From assembly GCF_031020795.1 (NCBI RefSeq), contig NZ_JAVHJP010000006.1, positions 1 through 64,000 on the forward strand: a stretch of DNA of 64,000 nucleotides, in the 5' to 3' direction. A program made the position numbers and the translations under genes. This DNA comes from Hydrogenophaga pseudoflava (GTDB taxonomy: Bacteria > Pseudomonadota > Gammaproteobacteria > Burkholderiales > Burkholderiaceae_C). This document shows, piece by piece, positions 55,713 to 64,000 of this stretch. The notes beneath the pieces are model-generated. The model saw only the letters and a list, made by a program, of their open reading frames with translations, had not been told where the DNA came from and searched no databases. Position 1 is the first letter of the stretch. Each line of letters opens with the position of its first letter.

Positions 55713-56674
55713 GTTGCAGGTTCCAGGATTTGCTGTATTTCGATGGGGCTCAGCAGCCGCCCCGGGATGAGTTCGCCGGCCTCGGTGTGGCCGCTGCCCA
55801 GCAGGACCGGCGAATGGGAAGTGCCCGGCGGCGGGCCGTAGATCGCCACCCGGGACAGGTCGGCCCAGGTCCCACGGCGGCGCACGCCGCTGAGGAAACG
55901 CGCGGCATTGTCGCTGTCGAGCGTGACAGCCGTGTGGTCTGGCAGCAGCGCCTGGACCGGCAGCAGCCGTTGCAGGCGCTGTTCTTCCGGCAGGACCTCC
56001 AGGGCTTCGACCGTGATGCACTGATCAGCCGTGAACGGACCGGTCTGCACCCGGCGCAGCAGGCGCAAATGGCCACCACAGCCCAGCGCCGCCGCGATGT
56101 CTTCGCCCAGCGTGCGGATGTAGGTGCCCTTGGAGCAGCGCACACGCAGGTGCAGACAGGGCTCATCGCCCTCGAGCTGAAACTCCAGCAGCTCCAGCTC
56201 GTGGATGGTGACCGCGCGTGGCTCACGCTCCACCGTGACACCTTCACGGGCGTACTCGTACAGCGCCTTGCCGTCCTTCTTGAGGGCACTGTGCATGGGC
56301 GGAACCTGCATGATCGGACCGGTGAAGCGGTCCAGCACCTCGACCACCTGCCCCACGCTGCAGGTCACCGGACGGGTTTCCAGCACATCGCCCTCGGCAT
56401 CGCCGGTGGTGGTGGTCACGCCCAGGCGCACCACGGTCTCGTAGGTCTTGTCAGCGTCCAGGTGCTGCTGGCTGAACTTGGTGGCCGCACCGAAGCAGAT
56501 GGGCAGGACGCCCGTGGCCAGCGGATCCAGCGTGCCGGTGTGACCGGCCTTTTCGGCGCGCAGCAGCCACTTGGCCTTTTGCAGCGCCTGATTGCTGGAG
56601 AAACCCAGCGGCTTGTCGAGCAACAGCACCCCATGCACAGGGCGCCGTGGCACCCTGGTGCTGTGGCGCTGCAT
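55709..56674 (-). CDS. truB: tRNA pseudouridine-55 synthase TruB
   Basis: A 321-aa enzyme making pseudouridine 55 in the tRNA T-loop. The catalytic Asp is in [28 protein letters not shown] follows, and a C-terminal PUA-like region is present. The second of two nearby ATG codons (56674) is correctly spaced from GAGGA; the first (56680) overlaps the rbfA stop. Part of the infB operon. Confidence 0.95.
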
Positions 56675-56676
56675 GA

Positions 56677-57051
56677 TCATTCCTCGTTCTTGGAACGCGA
56701 CGCAACAGCCTTGGAGATCAGCGCATTCATGTCCGCCGCCCGTTCGGTGGTGCGGTCGAACACGAAGTGCAGCGTCGGCACAGTGTGGATGTGCAGGCGC
56801 TTGAACAGGCCGTTGCGCAGGAACCCCGCCGCCGCGTTCAGTCCCTGTGTCGTCTCGTCCGGATTGCCGGTGAGCAGGCTGAAAAACACCTTGGCGTGGG
56901 CGTAGTCGGGCGTGACCTCGACCGCATTGATCGTGACCATGCCCACCCGTGGATCCTTGAGCTCGCGCGCAATCAGCTCGGCCAGATCGCGCTGGATCTG
57001 GTCGGCCACGCGGAAGCCGCGGTTGGGGACGGAGGAAGCCTTGCGGGGCAT
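56677..57051 (-). CDS. rbfA: Ribosome-binding factor A
   Basis: A 124-aa KH-like 30S maturation factor ([45 protein letters not shown]). It lies 14 bp after infB and is coupled to truB. Confidence 0.95.
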   Translation of the reverse strand: MPRKASSVPNRGFRVADQIQRDLAELIARELKDPRVGMVTINAVEVTPDYAHAKVFFSLLTGNPDETTQGLNAAAGFLRNGLFKRLHIHTVPTLHFVFDRTTERAADMNALISKAVASRSKNEE

Positions 57052-57065
57052 GGTGGTGTCGATCC

Positions 57066-59921
57066 TTACAGCGTCCGCGCCACTTCCTTGACCTCGAAGA
57101 ACTCCAGCTGATCACCTTCCTTGATGTCGCTGTAGTTCTTGAGCTTGATACCGCACTCGAAGCCTTCCTTGACTTCGCGCACGTCGTCCTTGAGGCGCTT
57201 GAGGGTGTCGATCTCGCCGGTGTAGACCACCACGTTGTCGCGCAGCAAGCGGAAGTGCGCATTGCGGGTGACCATGCCCGAGGTAACCATACAGCCTGCG
57301 ACGGTACCGATCTTGGATGCCACGAACACGGTGCGGATCTCGGCCGAGCCGATGACCTCTTCCCGCTTTTCGGGGGCCAGCAGGCCGGACATGGCCGCCT
57401 TCAGATCGTCCACGGCGTCGTAGATGATGTTGTAGTAGCGCAGGTCGACGTCGTTGCCCTCGGCCAGCTTGCGCGCACCGACGTCGGCGCGCACGTTGAA
57501 GCCGATGATCACGGCCTTCGAGGCGATCGCCAGGTTGACGTCGGACTCGCTGATGCCGCCCACGCCGGAGAACACCAGCTGCACCTTGACCTCGTCGGTC
57601 GAGAGCTTGAGCAGCGAGGCACCCAGCGCTTCCTGCGAACCCTGCACATCGGCCTTGACGATGATGGGCAGCACCTTGACCTCGCCGGCCGACATGTCGG
57701 TGAACATGTTCTCCAGCTTGGCGGCCTGCTGCTTGGCCAGTTTGGTGTTGCGGAACTTGCCCGCGCGGTAGGTGGCGATTTCGCGCGCACGGCGCTCGTC
57801 GGCCATCACCATGAAATCGTCGCCGGCCTGAGGCACTTCGGACAAACCCTGGATCTCCACCGGAATCGACGGCCCGGCTTCCTTGATGGGCTTGCCGTTC
57901 TCGTCCAGCATGGCACGCACACGACCGGAGGTCTGGCCCACCAGCACCACATCGCCGGTCTTGAGCGTGCCGCTCTGCACCAGCACCGTGGCCACCGAGC
58001 CGCGGCCCTTGTCCAGGCGCGCTTCGATCACCAGGCCCTTGGCCATGGCATCGACCGGCGCCTTGAGTTCCAGCACTTCGGCTTGCAGCAGCACCTGCTC
58101 CAGCAGCGCGTCGATGCCTTCGCCGGTCTTGGCAGACACACCCACAAACGGCACATCACCACCGAACTCTTCGGGCACAACTTCTTCGGCCACCAGTTCG
58201 GAGCGCACACGTTCGAGGTTGATGCCCGGCTTGTCGATCTTGGTCATGGCCACCACCATGGGCACACCTGCCGCCTTCGCGTGTTTGATGGCTTCCTTGG
58301 TCTGCGGCATCACGCCGTCGTCGGCCGCACACACCAGGATGACGATGTCGGTGGCCTGGGCACCGCGGGCACGCATGGCGGTGAACGCCTCGTGACCCGG
58401 GGTGTCGAGGAACGACACCATGCCACGCGGAGTTTCTACGTGGTAGGCGCCGATGTGCTGCGTGATCCCGCCAGCTTCGCCCGCCGCCACCTTGGAGCGA
58501 CGGATGTAGTCCAGCAGCGAGGTCTTGCCGTGGTCCACGTGACCCATCACGGTGACCACCGGCGCACGCGGCTTGAGTTCGGCCTGATGCTGGCCGGCTT
58601 CCTCGTCGGTGAAGGCTTCCGGATCGTCCAGGGCCGCCACCACAGCGGTGTGTCCCAGTTCTTCCACCACGATCATGGCGGTGTCCTGGTCCAGCGGCTG
58701 GTTGATGGTGACCATCTGGCCGAGCTTCATCAGCTGCTTGATCACCTCCGAGGACTTCAGGCTCATCTTGTGCGCGAGTTCGGCCACCGTGATGGTTTCC
58801 GGCACGTGCACCTCGATGACCTTGGCTTCAGTCGGGGCCACGAAGCTGCTCTGGGCATTGTCCCGGCTGTCGCGGTCGCCGCGGCGACCACCGCCCTTGG
58901 GACCACTGCGCCAGTTGGAGCGACCGGCGCTGGTATCGCCTCGCGTCTTGATCTCTTTCTTCTTCGCAGCGTCGTCCTTCCAGGTCGACGACAGGTTCTC
59001 GGACTTGACTTCCTTCTTGCCACCAGCGCCAGGGGTTGCCGGTGCACCCGCGGTGGCCGTCTTGGCGGCCGGCGTGCCCGCCGGCTTGTGCAGCGTGCCT
59101 TTGATGGCCTTCGGATCGGGCGTTGGTTCCGGTTTCTTGGCCACCAGGGTCTTGGCGGGGGCGGCCATCATCGCGCGGATGTTGGCGGCCTCGGCCTCGG
59201 CCTTGCGCCGACGCTCCAGCAGGTCTTGCGCACGCGACTCTTCGGCCTTGCGGGCTTCGGCCTGTTTGTCGGCCTCGGCCTTGGCAGCGGCTTCGCGCTC
59301 GGCCACCGCAGCAGCCCGGCGCTGCTCTTCCTTGGCCGCCTCTTCCTTGGCAGCGTCGACGGATGCAGCCGTCTTGGCCGCCGCCTGCTGTCTCGCCTGC
59401 GCAGCGGCCTCTTCGGCCTCGGCGGCCTGGCGCGCGAGTTCCGCCTGACGGGCTTCTTCCGCCTCACGCTGCTGGCGCTTGACCAGCAGTTCTTCTTCCT
59501 GACGGCGCAGCAGATCGGCTTGGCGGCGGGCCTCTTCCTCCCGGCGAGCGAGCTCGACCGGATCCACCGCCGGGGCTGCAGGTGCTTCAGCCTCCATCGG
59601 CGCTTCCGCCGCCACCTCGTCGTCTCGCTTGACGAAGGTACGCTTCTTGCGCACTTCAACCTGGATGGTGCGGGCGCGCCCGGTGGCGTCGGCCTGCTTG
59701 ATTTCCGTGGTGGACTTCTTCACCAGGGTGATCTTCTTGCGCTCGGCACCGGCGGTTCCGTGACTGGCCTTGAGGTGGCCCAGCAGCTTCTGCTTGTCGG
59801 TCTCGGTGACCACATCGGTCCCTGCGGTTTTGGGCACCCCGGCAGCAGACAGCTGCTCCAGCAGGGTGGTGGTGGGCTTGTTCAGCTCAGCGGCCAATTC
59901 GGCGACGGTGGTACTGGTCAT
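57066..59921 (-). CDS. infB: Translation initiation factor IF-2
   Basis: A 951-aa GTPase delivering initiator tRNA. It has an N-terminal IF2_N region, then a long charged Ala/Glu/Arg coiled stretch (about residues 120-250). The G domain has [33 protein letters not shown] and AMTKIDKPG, and domains II-IV follow. Size is normal for beta-proteobacteria. It sits between nusA and rbfA. Confidence 0.97.
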   Translation of the reverse strand: MTSTTVAELAAELNKPTTTLLEQLSAAGVPKTAGTDVVTETDKQKLLGHLKASHGTAGAERKKITLVKKSTTEIKQADATGRARTIQVEVRKKRTFVKRDDEVAAEAPMEAEAPAAPAVDPVELARREEEARRQADLLRRQEEELLVKRQQREAEEARQAELARQAAEAEEAAAQARQQAAAKTAASVDAAKEEAAKEEQRRAAAVAEREAAAKAEADKQAEARKAEESRAQDLLERRRKAEAEAANIRAMMAAPAKTLVAKKPEPTPDPKAIKGTLHKPAGTPAAKTATAGAPATPGAGGKKEVKSENLSSTWKDDAAKKKEIKTRGDTSAGRSNWRSGPKGGGRRGDRDSRDNAQSSFVAPTEAKVIEVHVPETITVAELAHKMSLKSSEVIKQLMKLGQMVTINQPLDQDTAMIVVEELGHTAVVAALDDPEAFTDEEAGQHQAELKPRAPVVTVMGHVDHGKTSLLDYIRRSKVAAGEAGGITQHIGAYHVETPRGMVSFLDTPGHEAFTAMRARGAQATDIVILVCAADDGVMPQTKEAIKHAKAAGVPMVVAMTKIDKPGINLERVRSELVAEEVVPEEFGGDVPFVGVSAKTGEGIDALLEQVLLQAEVLELKAPVDAMAKGLVIEARLDKGRGSVATVLVQSGTLKTGDVVLVGQTSGRVRAMLDENGKPIKEAGPSIPVEIQGLSEVPQAGDDFMVMADERRAREIATYRAGKFRNTKLAKQQAAKLENMFTDMSAGEVKVLPIIVKADVQGSQEALGASLLKLSTDEVKVQLVFSGVGGISESDVNLAIASKAVIIGFNVRADVGARKLAEGNDVDLRYYNIIYDAVDDLKAAMSGLLAPEKREEVIGSAEIRTVFVASKIGTVAGCMVTSGMVTRNAHFRLLRDNVVVYTGEIDTLKRLKDDVREVKEGFECGIKLKNYSDIKEGDQLEFFEVKEVARTL

Positions 59922-59953
59922 AGGTGTGTGTTCTCCGCTCGGGCCTGCGCGGG

Positions 59954-61453
59954 TCAGTTGGAGGCAGGCGACTCCTCACCGGAGAACCAGTGAGCGCGGG
60001 CGCGCATGATCAGGTTGGTAGCCTCTTCAGGCGTCTGTCCGGTCATGTCGGTCAGTTCGTCGGTGGCCAGATCGGCCAGCTCGTCGCGGGTGTGCACGCC
60101 GCCATCGGCCAGCTTGGCCACCAGCTCGGGCGTCATTCCTTCGAGGTCGCGCAGATCCTGCGACACCTCTTCCACACTTTCCTCACGGGCGATTTCCATC
60201 GTCAGCAGTGCGTCCTTGGCACGGGCACGCAGCTCGTTGACGGTGTCCTCGTCGAAGGACTCGATCTCCAGCATTTCCTGCAGCGGCACATAGGCCACCT
60301 CTTCGAGGCTGGTGAACCCTTCTTCGATCAGGATGTCGGCAATTTCCTGGTCCACATCCAGCTTGGACATGAACAGCTTGCGGATGCCGTCGGCCTCTTC
60401 GGCCTGCTTCTGCGCCGACTCGTCGGCGGTCATGATGTTGATGCGCCAGCCGGTCAGTTCCGAGGCGAGGCGGACGTTCTGGCCGCCACGGCCAATGGCG
60501 ATCGCCAGGTTTTCCTCGTCCACCACCACATCCATGGCGTGTCGTTCTTCGTCGACCACGATGGACACGACGTTGGCCGGCGCCAGCGCGCCGATCACGA
60601 ACTGAGCCGGGTCTTCGGACCAGAGCACGATGTCCACGCGCTCGCCCGCCAGCTCGTTGGTCACCGCGTTGACGCGGGAACCACGCACGCCGACACAGGT
60701 GCCGATGGGGTCGATGCGCTTGTCGTGCGAGAGCACGGCGATCTTGGCGCGCGAACCGGGGTCGCGGGCGCAGGTCTTGATCTCCAGCAGTCCCTGCTCG
60801 ATTTCGGGCACTTCCTGGCGGAACAGCTCAATCATGAATGACGGCGCCGAGCGCGACAGCAGAATGGGCGCACCGCGCAGCGTCAGATCGACCTCCATGA
60901 TCATGGCGCGCACGCGGTCACCGGTGCGGAAATTCTCTTTCGGGATCATCTCGCCGCGCTTGAGGCGACCTTCGACACGGCCGCTCTCGACGATCAGGTC
61001 GCCCTTGTCCATGCGCTTGACGGTGCCGACAAAGATCTTGTCGCCGCGGCTCATGAAGTCGTTGAGCAGCATCTCGCGTTCGGCGTCGCGGATCTTCTGC
61101 AGGATCACCTGCTTGGCGGCCATGGCGCCGATGCGGCCGATCGGCACGCTCTCCACCGGCTTCTCGATGTAGTCACCCTCTTCGATGTCCGGAATGTCGT
61201 CACGGGCGTCGCTCAGCAACTCCTCGGCGTCGGGGTTCTGCAAACCGGCCGAATCGGGCACCACGAGCCAGCGGCGGAAGGTTTCGTAGGCGCCGGTGTC
61301 CGGATCCATCGCGACACGGATGTCGACCTCACCCTTGTAGAGCTTTTTGGTCGCCGAGGCCAGCGCCTGTTCGACAGCACCGAGCACGACGTCGCGTTCG
61401 ACGTTCTTCTCGCGCGAGATGGCATCGATCAGCATCAACATTTCGCGATTCAT
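59954..61453 (-). CDS. nusA: Transcription termination/antitermination factor NusA
   Basis: A 499-aa RNA-polymerase-binding factor with an N-terminal domain ([23 protein letters not shown]), an S1 domain, KH domains ([27 protein letters not shown]) and two acidic C-terminal repeats as in E. coli. It lies 48 bp after rimP. Confidence 0.97.
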   Translation of the reverse strand: MNREMLMLIDAISREKNVERDVVLGAVEQALASATKKLYKGEVDIRVAMDPDTGAYETFRRWLVVPDSAGLQNPDAEELLSDARDDIPDIEEGDYIEKPVESVPIGRIGAMAAKQVILQKIRDAEREMLLNDFMSRGDKIFVGTVKRMDKGDLIVESGRVEGRLKRGEMIPKENFRTGDRVRAMIMEVDLTLRGAPILLSRSAPSFMIELFRQEVPEIEQGLLEIKTCARDPGSRAKIAVLSHDKRIDPIGTCVGVRGSRVNAVTNELAGERVDIVLWSEDPAQFVIGALAPANVVSIVVDEERHAMDVVVDEENLAIAIGRGGQNVRLASELTGWRINIMTADESAQKQAEEADGIRKLFMSKLDVDQEIADILIEEGFTSLEEVAYVPLQEMLEIESFDEDTVNELRARAKDALLTMEIAREESVEEVSQDLRDLEGMTPELVAKLADGGVHTRDELADLATDELTDMTGQTPEEATNLIMRARAHWFSGEESPASN

Positions 61454-61501
61454 TTCAGTCGCCTACCTTTCCGTATCTCTTCTCTCAAATCACACAAAAA
61501 C

Positions 61502-62077
61502 TCAGGAGCCGGCACGCCGCCCCTTGAAATTCACAATCGGCGCCAAACGGGCCTGCTGGACATCGGCCAAGGCAAACGTCAGCGCCTGAAGGGGCGCGGG
61601 CTCGCGCTTCTTGCTCACGCGCTGCCCCGGTTTGACGGGTGGCTCGTCGCTCCAGACCACTTGCCACATCACCCCGTCGGCGGCCCGCTCCAGCGTGCCG
61701 CGAAACTTTTTCCTGTTGGCGGCCACCGCACCGCCCGTGGCGCCGATCGGCGCCTTCAGGGTCAGATCAATGACCTCGCCCTGGAACCGCTGGTAGTCCA
61801 CCTCGTGGCGCAGCGGCCGGTCGATGCCGGGCGAACCCACTTCCAGTCGCCGGTAATCCAGACCTTCGACCTCCAGCAGGTACTGCAGCTGCCGGGTGAC
61901 CGTCTCGCAGTCTTCGACCGTCACGAACTGCTCGGGGGCGGCAGGCTCGCCGGGCTGCGGCGCGTGCCATGGCAGATCGATCGTCACCCGGAGCAAGCCA
62001 CCAGCCGAACGCTCCAGATCCACCAGGTCAAAACCCAGTCCTGTCACGGTTTGCGCAATGGTGTCCTGCCAGCTCAT
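61502..62077 (-). CDS. rimP: Ribosome maturation factor RimP
   Basis: A 191-aa 30S assembly factor (VDLERSAGGLLRVTID, VTVEDCETVTRQLQYLLEVEG, RLEVGSPGIDRPL). It is the first gene of the rimP-nusA-infB-rbfA-truB-typA series. The start MSWQDTI at 62077 fits the family. A terminator-like hairpin lies in its leader. Confidence 0.95.
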   Translation of the reverse strand: MSWQDTIAQTVTGLGFDLVDLERSAGGLLRVTIDLPWHAPQPGEPAAPEQFVTVEDCETVTRQLQYLLEVEGLDYRRLEVGSPGIDRPLRHEVDYQRFQGEVIDLTLKAPIGATGGAVAANRKKFRGTLERAADGVMWQVVWSDEPPVKPGQRVSKKREPAPLQALTFALADVQQARLAPIVNFKGRRAGS

Positions 62078-62134
62078 CGGTTGTGTTGCAGCCTTGTGGG
62101 TGGATGGAATCGATATTCCGGAAAGCGTTCGGCC

Positions 62135-62163
62135 AAAAAAAAAGGGCCGGTATTTACCCGCCC
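62135..62163 (-). terminator. Hairpin plus T9 upstream of rimP
   Basis: Minus strand: GGGC-G-GGTA, AA, TACC-G-GCCC, followed by nine T. It lies 58 bp before rimP and 72 bp after the DUF2788 gene. It ends the upstream transcript or attenuates the rimP-nusA operon, which NusA could then autoregulate. Confidence 0.8.
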
Positions 62164-62234
62164 ATTTGGTCGTGAAGCCAGCATTGTACTCTGTACGGCA
62201 CCTTTCTTGCAATAGCAATGAAGCCGGGAACCTC

Positions 62235-62456
62235 TCAGATCCCGAGCACCCACTGGATGACGTTTTTGGCCATGAAACCCATCATTCCGAGCGAAAGCAC
62301 CAGAAAAATGATGAAGGTGCCGAATTTGCCGGCTTTGGACTCCAGTGCCAGGTTCAACACGATGAACAGCATGTAGAGAATGAAGGCCCCGACTCCAAAG
62401 GTCAGGCCGAACTGGGCGATCTGACCCTCGGTCAGACCAAATATCGTGTTTTCCAT
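62235..62456 (-). CDS. DUF2788 small membrane protein
   Basis: A 73-aa protein with two membrane segments (FGLTFGVGAFILYMLFIVLNLAL and GTFIIFLVLSLGMMGFMAKNVI). MENTIFGLTEGQIAQFGLTFGV is the DUF2788 start. Function unknown. It lies 19 bp after the DUF2189 gene. Confidence 0.85.
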   Translation of the reverse strand: MENTIFGLTEGQIAQFGLTFGVGAFILYMLFIVLNLALESKAGKFGTFIIFLVLSLGMMGFMAKNVIQWVLGI

Positions 62457-62475
62457 GACAGGGAAGCCGTCCGGC

Positions 62476-63255
62476 TCAGTGGGCAGAAGCCGGTGATGGG
62501 ATGCCAGTGAGGTCGCGGTAGGCGTGCCAACTGGCATGGGCGATCAGCGGGATGACCACCACCAGCCCGACCAGAGCGGTGACCATGCCCAGTCCGACCA
62601 GCATTGCGATCAGGACCGCCCACCAGACCAATGGCCCTGGATGGTCGGCCACCGCACGCCAGCTGGCGTTCACCGCCATGCTCACGGGCACGCTCTTGTC
62701 GATCAGCATGGGAATGGCGACCACACTGGATGCAAAAACAGGAGCCGCCAGCAGCGAGCCCAGCACGAGCCAGGCCTCGAAAAGGCCGACCTCCTTGACC
62801 AGCACCACATGCCGGAAGAAGTCCACAGGCTTGAGGATGGGCGTCGTCGACCAGAGGGTGATCAGTCCAGCCGAAGCCATGACCCAGCCTGTTCCTGCCA
62901 GTCCCAGCAACACCCCGAAACGCACCAGCCGGCCGTCGAAGGAGCGCCAGAGCGCGACCACATCACGGAGCCCCGCCTTGCGGCCGGCGGCCCGCTCGCG
63001 GCTGATGTGATACAGGCCCGTCGCCAGCACCGGGGCCACGATCAGGAAGCCCGAAAACGCACCAGCCAGGAGCCAAAAGCGGTCCGCCGCCAGCCAGAGC
63101 AGCAGCCATCCGAACAGTGCCAGGGCCAGCCCATGCACCAGGCCCGGCAGCGGGTTTGCTCGCAAATCCTCCCAGCCGCGTTCGATCCAGCGGGTCGGCG
63201 AAATCATGTCCACGGGCATGGTACGTGTCGTCGCGGGCTTGGGAGCTTGGGTCAT
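62476..63255 (-). CDS. DUF2189 integral membrane protein
   Basis: A 259-aa protein with six predicted membrane segments. The start region ISPTRWIERGWEDLRANPLPGLVHGLALALFGWLLL is typical of DUF2189. Function unknown; some relatives are linked to cytochrome oxidase genes. I chose ATG 63255; a longer frame from 63294 lacks a ribosome site. Confidence 0.83.
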   Translation of the reverse strand: MTQAPKPATTRTMPVDMISPTRWIERGWEDLRANPLPGLVHGLALALFGWLLLWLAADRFWLLAGAFSGFLIVAPVLATGLYHISRERAAGRKAGLRDVVALWRSFDGRLVRFGVLLGLAGTGWVMASAGLITLWSTTPILKPVDFFRHVVLVKEVGLFEAWLVLGSLLAAPVFASSVVAIPMLIDKSVPVSMAVNASWRAVADHPGPLVWWAVLIAMLVGLGMVTALVGLVVVIPLIAHASWHAYRDLTGIPSPASAH

Positions 63256-63329
63256 GGAAGGCAGCGTGTGGACGGGGGCGAGGCAGCTCGGCAAGGCGTC
63301 TGTGCGCCGGCTCTGATCCTAATGGAAGC

Positions 63330-64000
63330 TCAGGACGCGGCGCTGACAAGTGCCTGCGTGTATGCGTTTTTCGGGGCCCGAAGCACCTGCTCGACCGGGC
63401 CGCGCTCCATCACGACACCGTCCTTGAGCACCAGCACCTCGTGGGCCATGGCGCGGATCACCGCGATGTCGTGGGTGATCAGCAGGTAGCTCAGCCCGAG
63501 CTCCCGCTGCAGTCGCTGCAGCAGAGCCAGCACCTGCTGCTGGACCGTCACGTCCAGCGCGCTGGTGGGCTCGTCCAGCACCAGCAGCTGTGGCTGCACG
63601 ATCAACGCGCGCGCGATCGCCAGGCGCTGGCGCTGTCCGCCCGAAAACTCATGCGGATAGCGCTGCAACCAGTCATCGGCCTGGCTCGGTTCGGGCACCA
63701 GGCCCACATCGGCCAGCGCCGCCCTCACCCGCTCCCGGCGCTGCGTGGCGTCCAGTCCGGGCTCGTGAACACTCAGTCCTTCGCCCACGATCTGCTCCAC
63801 CGTCAGACGGGGTGACAGCGATGAGAACGGGTCCTGGAACACCACCTGCACCCTCCGGCGCAGCGCCTTGTCCCCTCCCGACTGGCGCGCCTGCGCCCAG
63901 CCGGTCTCGCCCACCCGCAGTTCGCCACTGTGGGGGAGAAGGCCCAGCGCAGCGAGTGCCAGGGTGGACTTGCCCGACCCGGACTCGCCGACCACTCCGA
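63330..64000 (-). CDS. Peptide-type ABC transporter ATPase, partial
   Basis: The C-terminal part of an ATPase that continues beyond the window end. Walker A GESGSGKST, VVFQDPFSSLSPRLTVEQIV, signature FSGGQRQRLAIARAL and Walker B LLVLDEPTSALD are visible. The C-terminus YTQALVSAAS lacks the long oligopeptide-binding tail, which suggests the second half of a fused YejF-type ATPase rather than OppF. Only 223 residues are present. Confidence 0.88.
   Translation of the reverse strand, partial: GVVGESGSGKSTLALAALGLLPHSGELRVGETGWAQARQSGGDKALRRRVQVVFQDPFSSLSPRLTVEQIVGEGLSVHEPGLDATQRRERVRAALADVGLVPEPSQADDWLQRYPHEFSGGQRQRLAIARALIVQPQLLVLDEPTSALDVTVQQQVLALLQRLQRELGLSYLLITHDIAVIRAMAHEVLVLKDGVVMERGPVEQVLRAPKNAYTQALVSAAS

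Noticed and set aside
57255-59993. 912-codon open frame antisense to infB
   Set aside because: Shadow of infB. Composition is Gly/His/Leu-rich without domains, and infB is certain.

Overview
The window reads as a chromosomal segment of a betaproteobacterium of the Comamonadaceae (Hydrogenophaga-like). High GC, the rimP-nusA-infB-rbfA-truB-typA and guaB-guaA/ratA-rnfH/smpB gene orders, and beta-type arsenite oxidase genes support this, but the genus is inference. Roughly 46 kb on the left look like an integrated mobile island. The right 17.5 kb are ordinary core genome.

Island, 1 to about 46.4 kb. A tyrosine integrase (44810-46216) lies directly downstream of the 3' end of guaA, which marks the probable insertion site. 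The other end is not recognised and is probably left of position 1. From left to right: (i) defence-like cargo, comprising a PIN-like gene pair and a lower-GC three-gene ABC-3C module (DUF3732 ATPase, middle component, nuclease-fold effector); (ii) a plasmid-like backbone on the minus strand (ssb, DUF932, parA, parB, mobilization accessory protein, relaxase; plus radC and a large ParB-like gene with a frameshifted 3' end); (iii) an arsenic operon on the plus strand (GAPDH-arsJ, arsR, an undescribed ATP-grasp-like gene, arsI-like with a Cys-rich tail, two unrelated arsC types, acr3, arsH, an SLC13-type transporter); (iv) modE and modABC for molybdate uptake; (v) a MerR regulator divergent from a small MerT/F-like membrane protein; (vi) a minus-strand block that may be one transcript, running aioX-aioS-aioR, ECF sigma, PF03773 permease, MBL hydrolase, mini-thioredoxin, rhodanese, OsmC, CDF exporter; (vii) the divergent arsenite oxidase operon aioB-aioA-cytochrome c-nitroreductase-moaA behind a canonical sigma-54 promoter with an upstream GTTACG-N4-CGTAAC element; (viii) phoX and the integrase.

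The island links sensing of As(III) (AioXSR), its periplasmic oxidation to As(V) (AioBA plus cytochrome), supply of the molybdenum cofactor (ModABC, MoaA), cytoplasmic removal of As(V) by three routes (ArsJ/GAPDH, two ArsC reductases with Acr3) and handling of organoarsenicals (ArsH, ArsI-like, possibly the PF03773 permease). PhoX may help obtain phosphate in competition with arsenate.

Core genome, 46.4-64 kb: guaA, guaB, a DUF4124 protein, rnfH, ratA, smpB, an enoyl-CoA hydratase-family gene, an EamA transporter, the typA/truB/rbfA/infB/nusA/rimP cluster, DUF2788 and DUF2189 membrane proteins, and the C-terminal part of a peptide-type ABC ATPase cut by the window end. I recognised no tRNA, rRNA, CRISPR array or complete insertion sequence.
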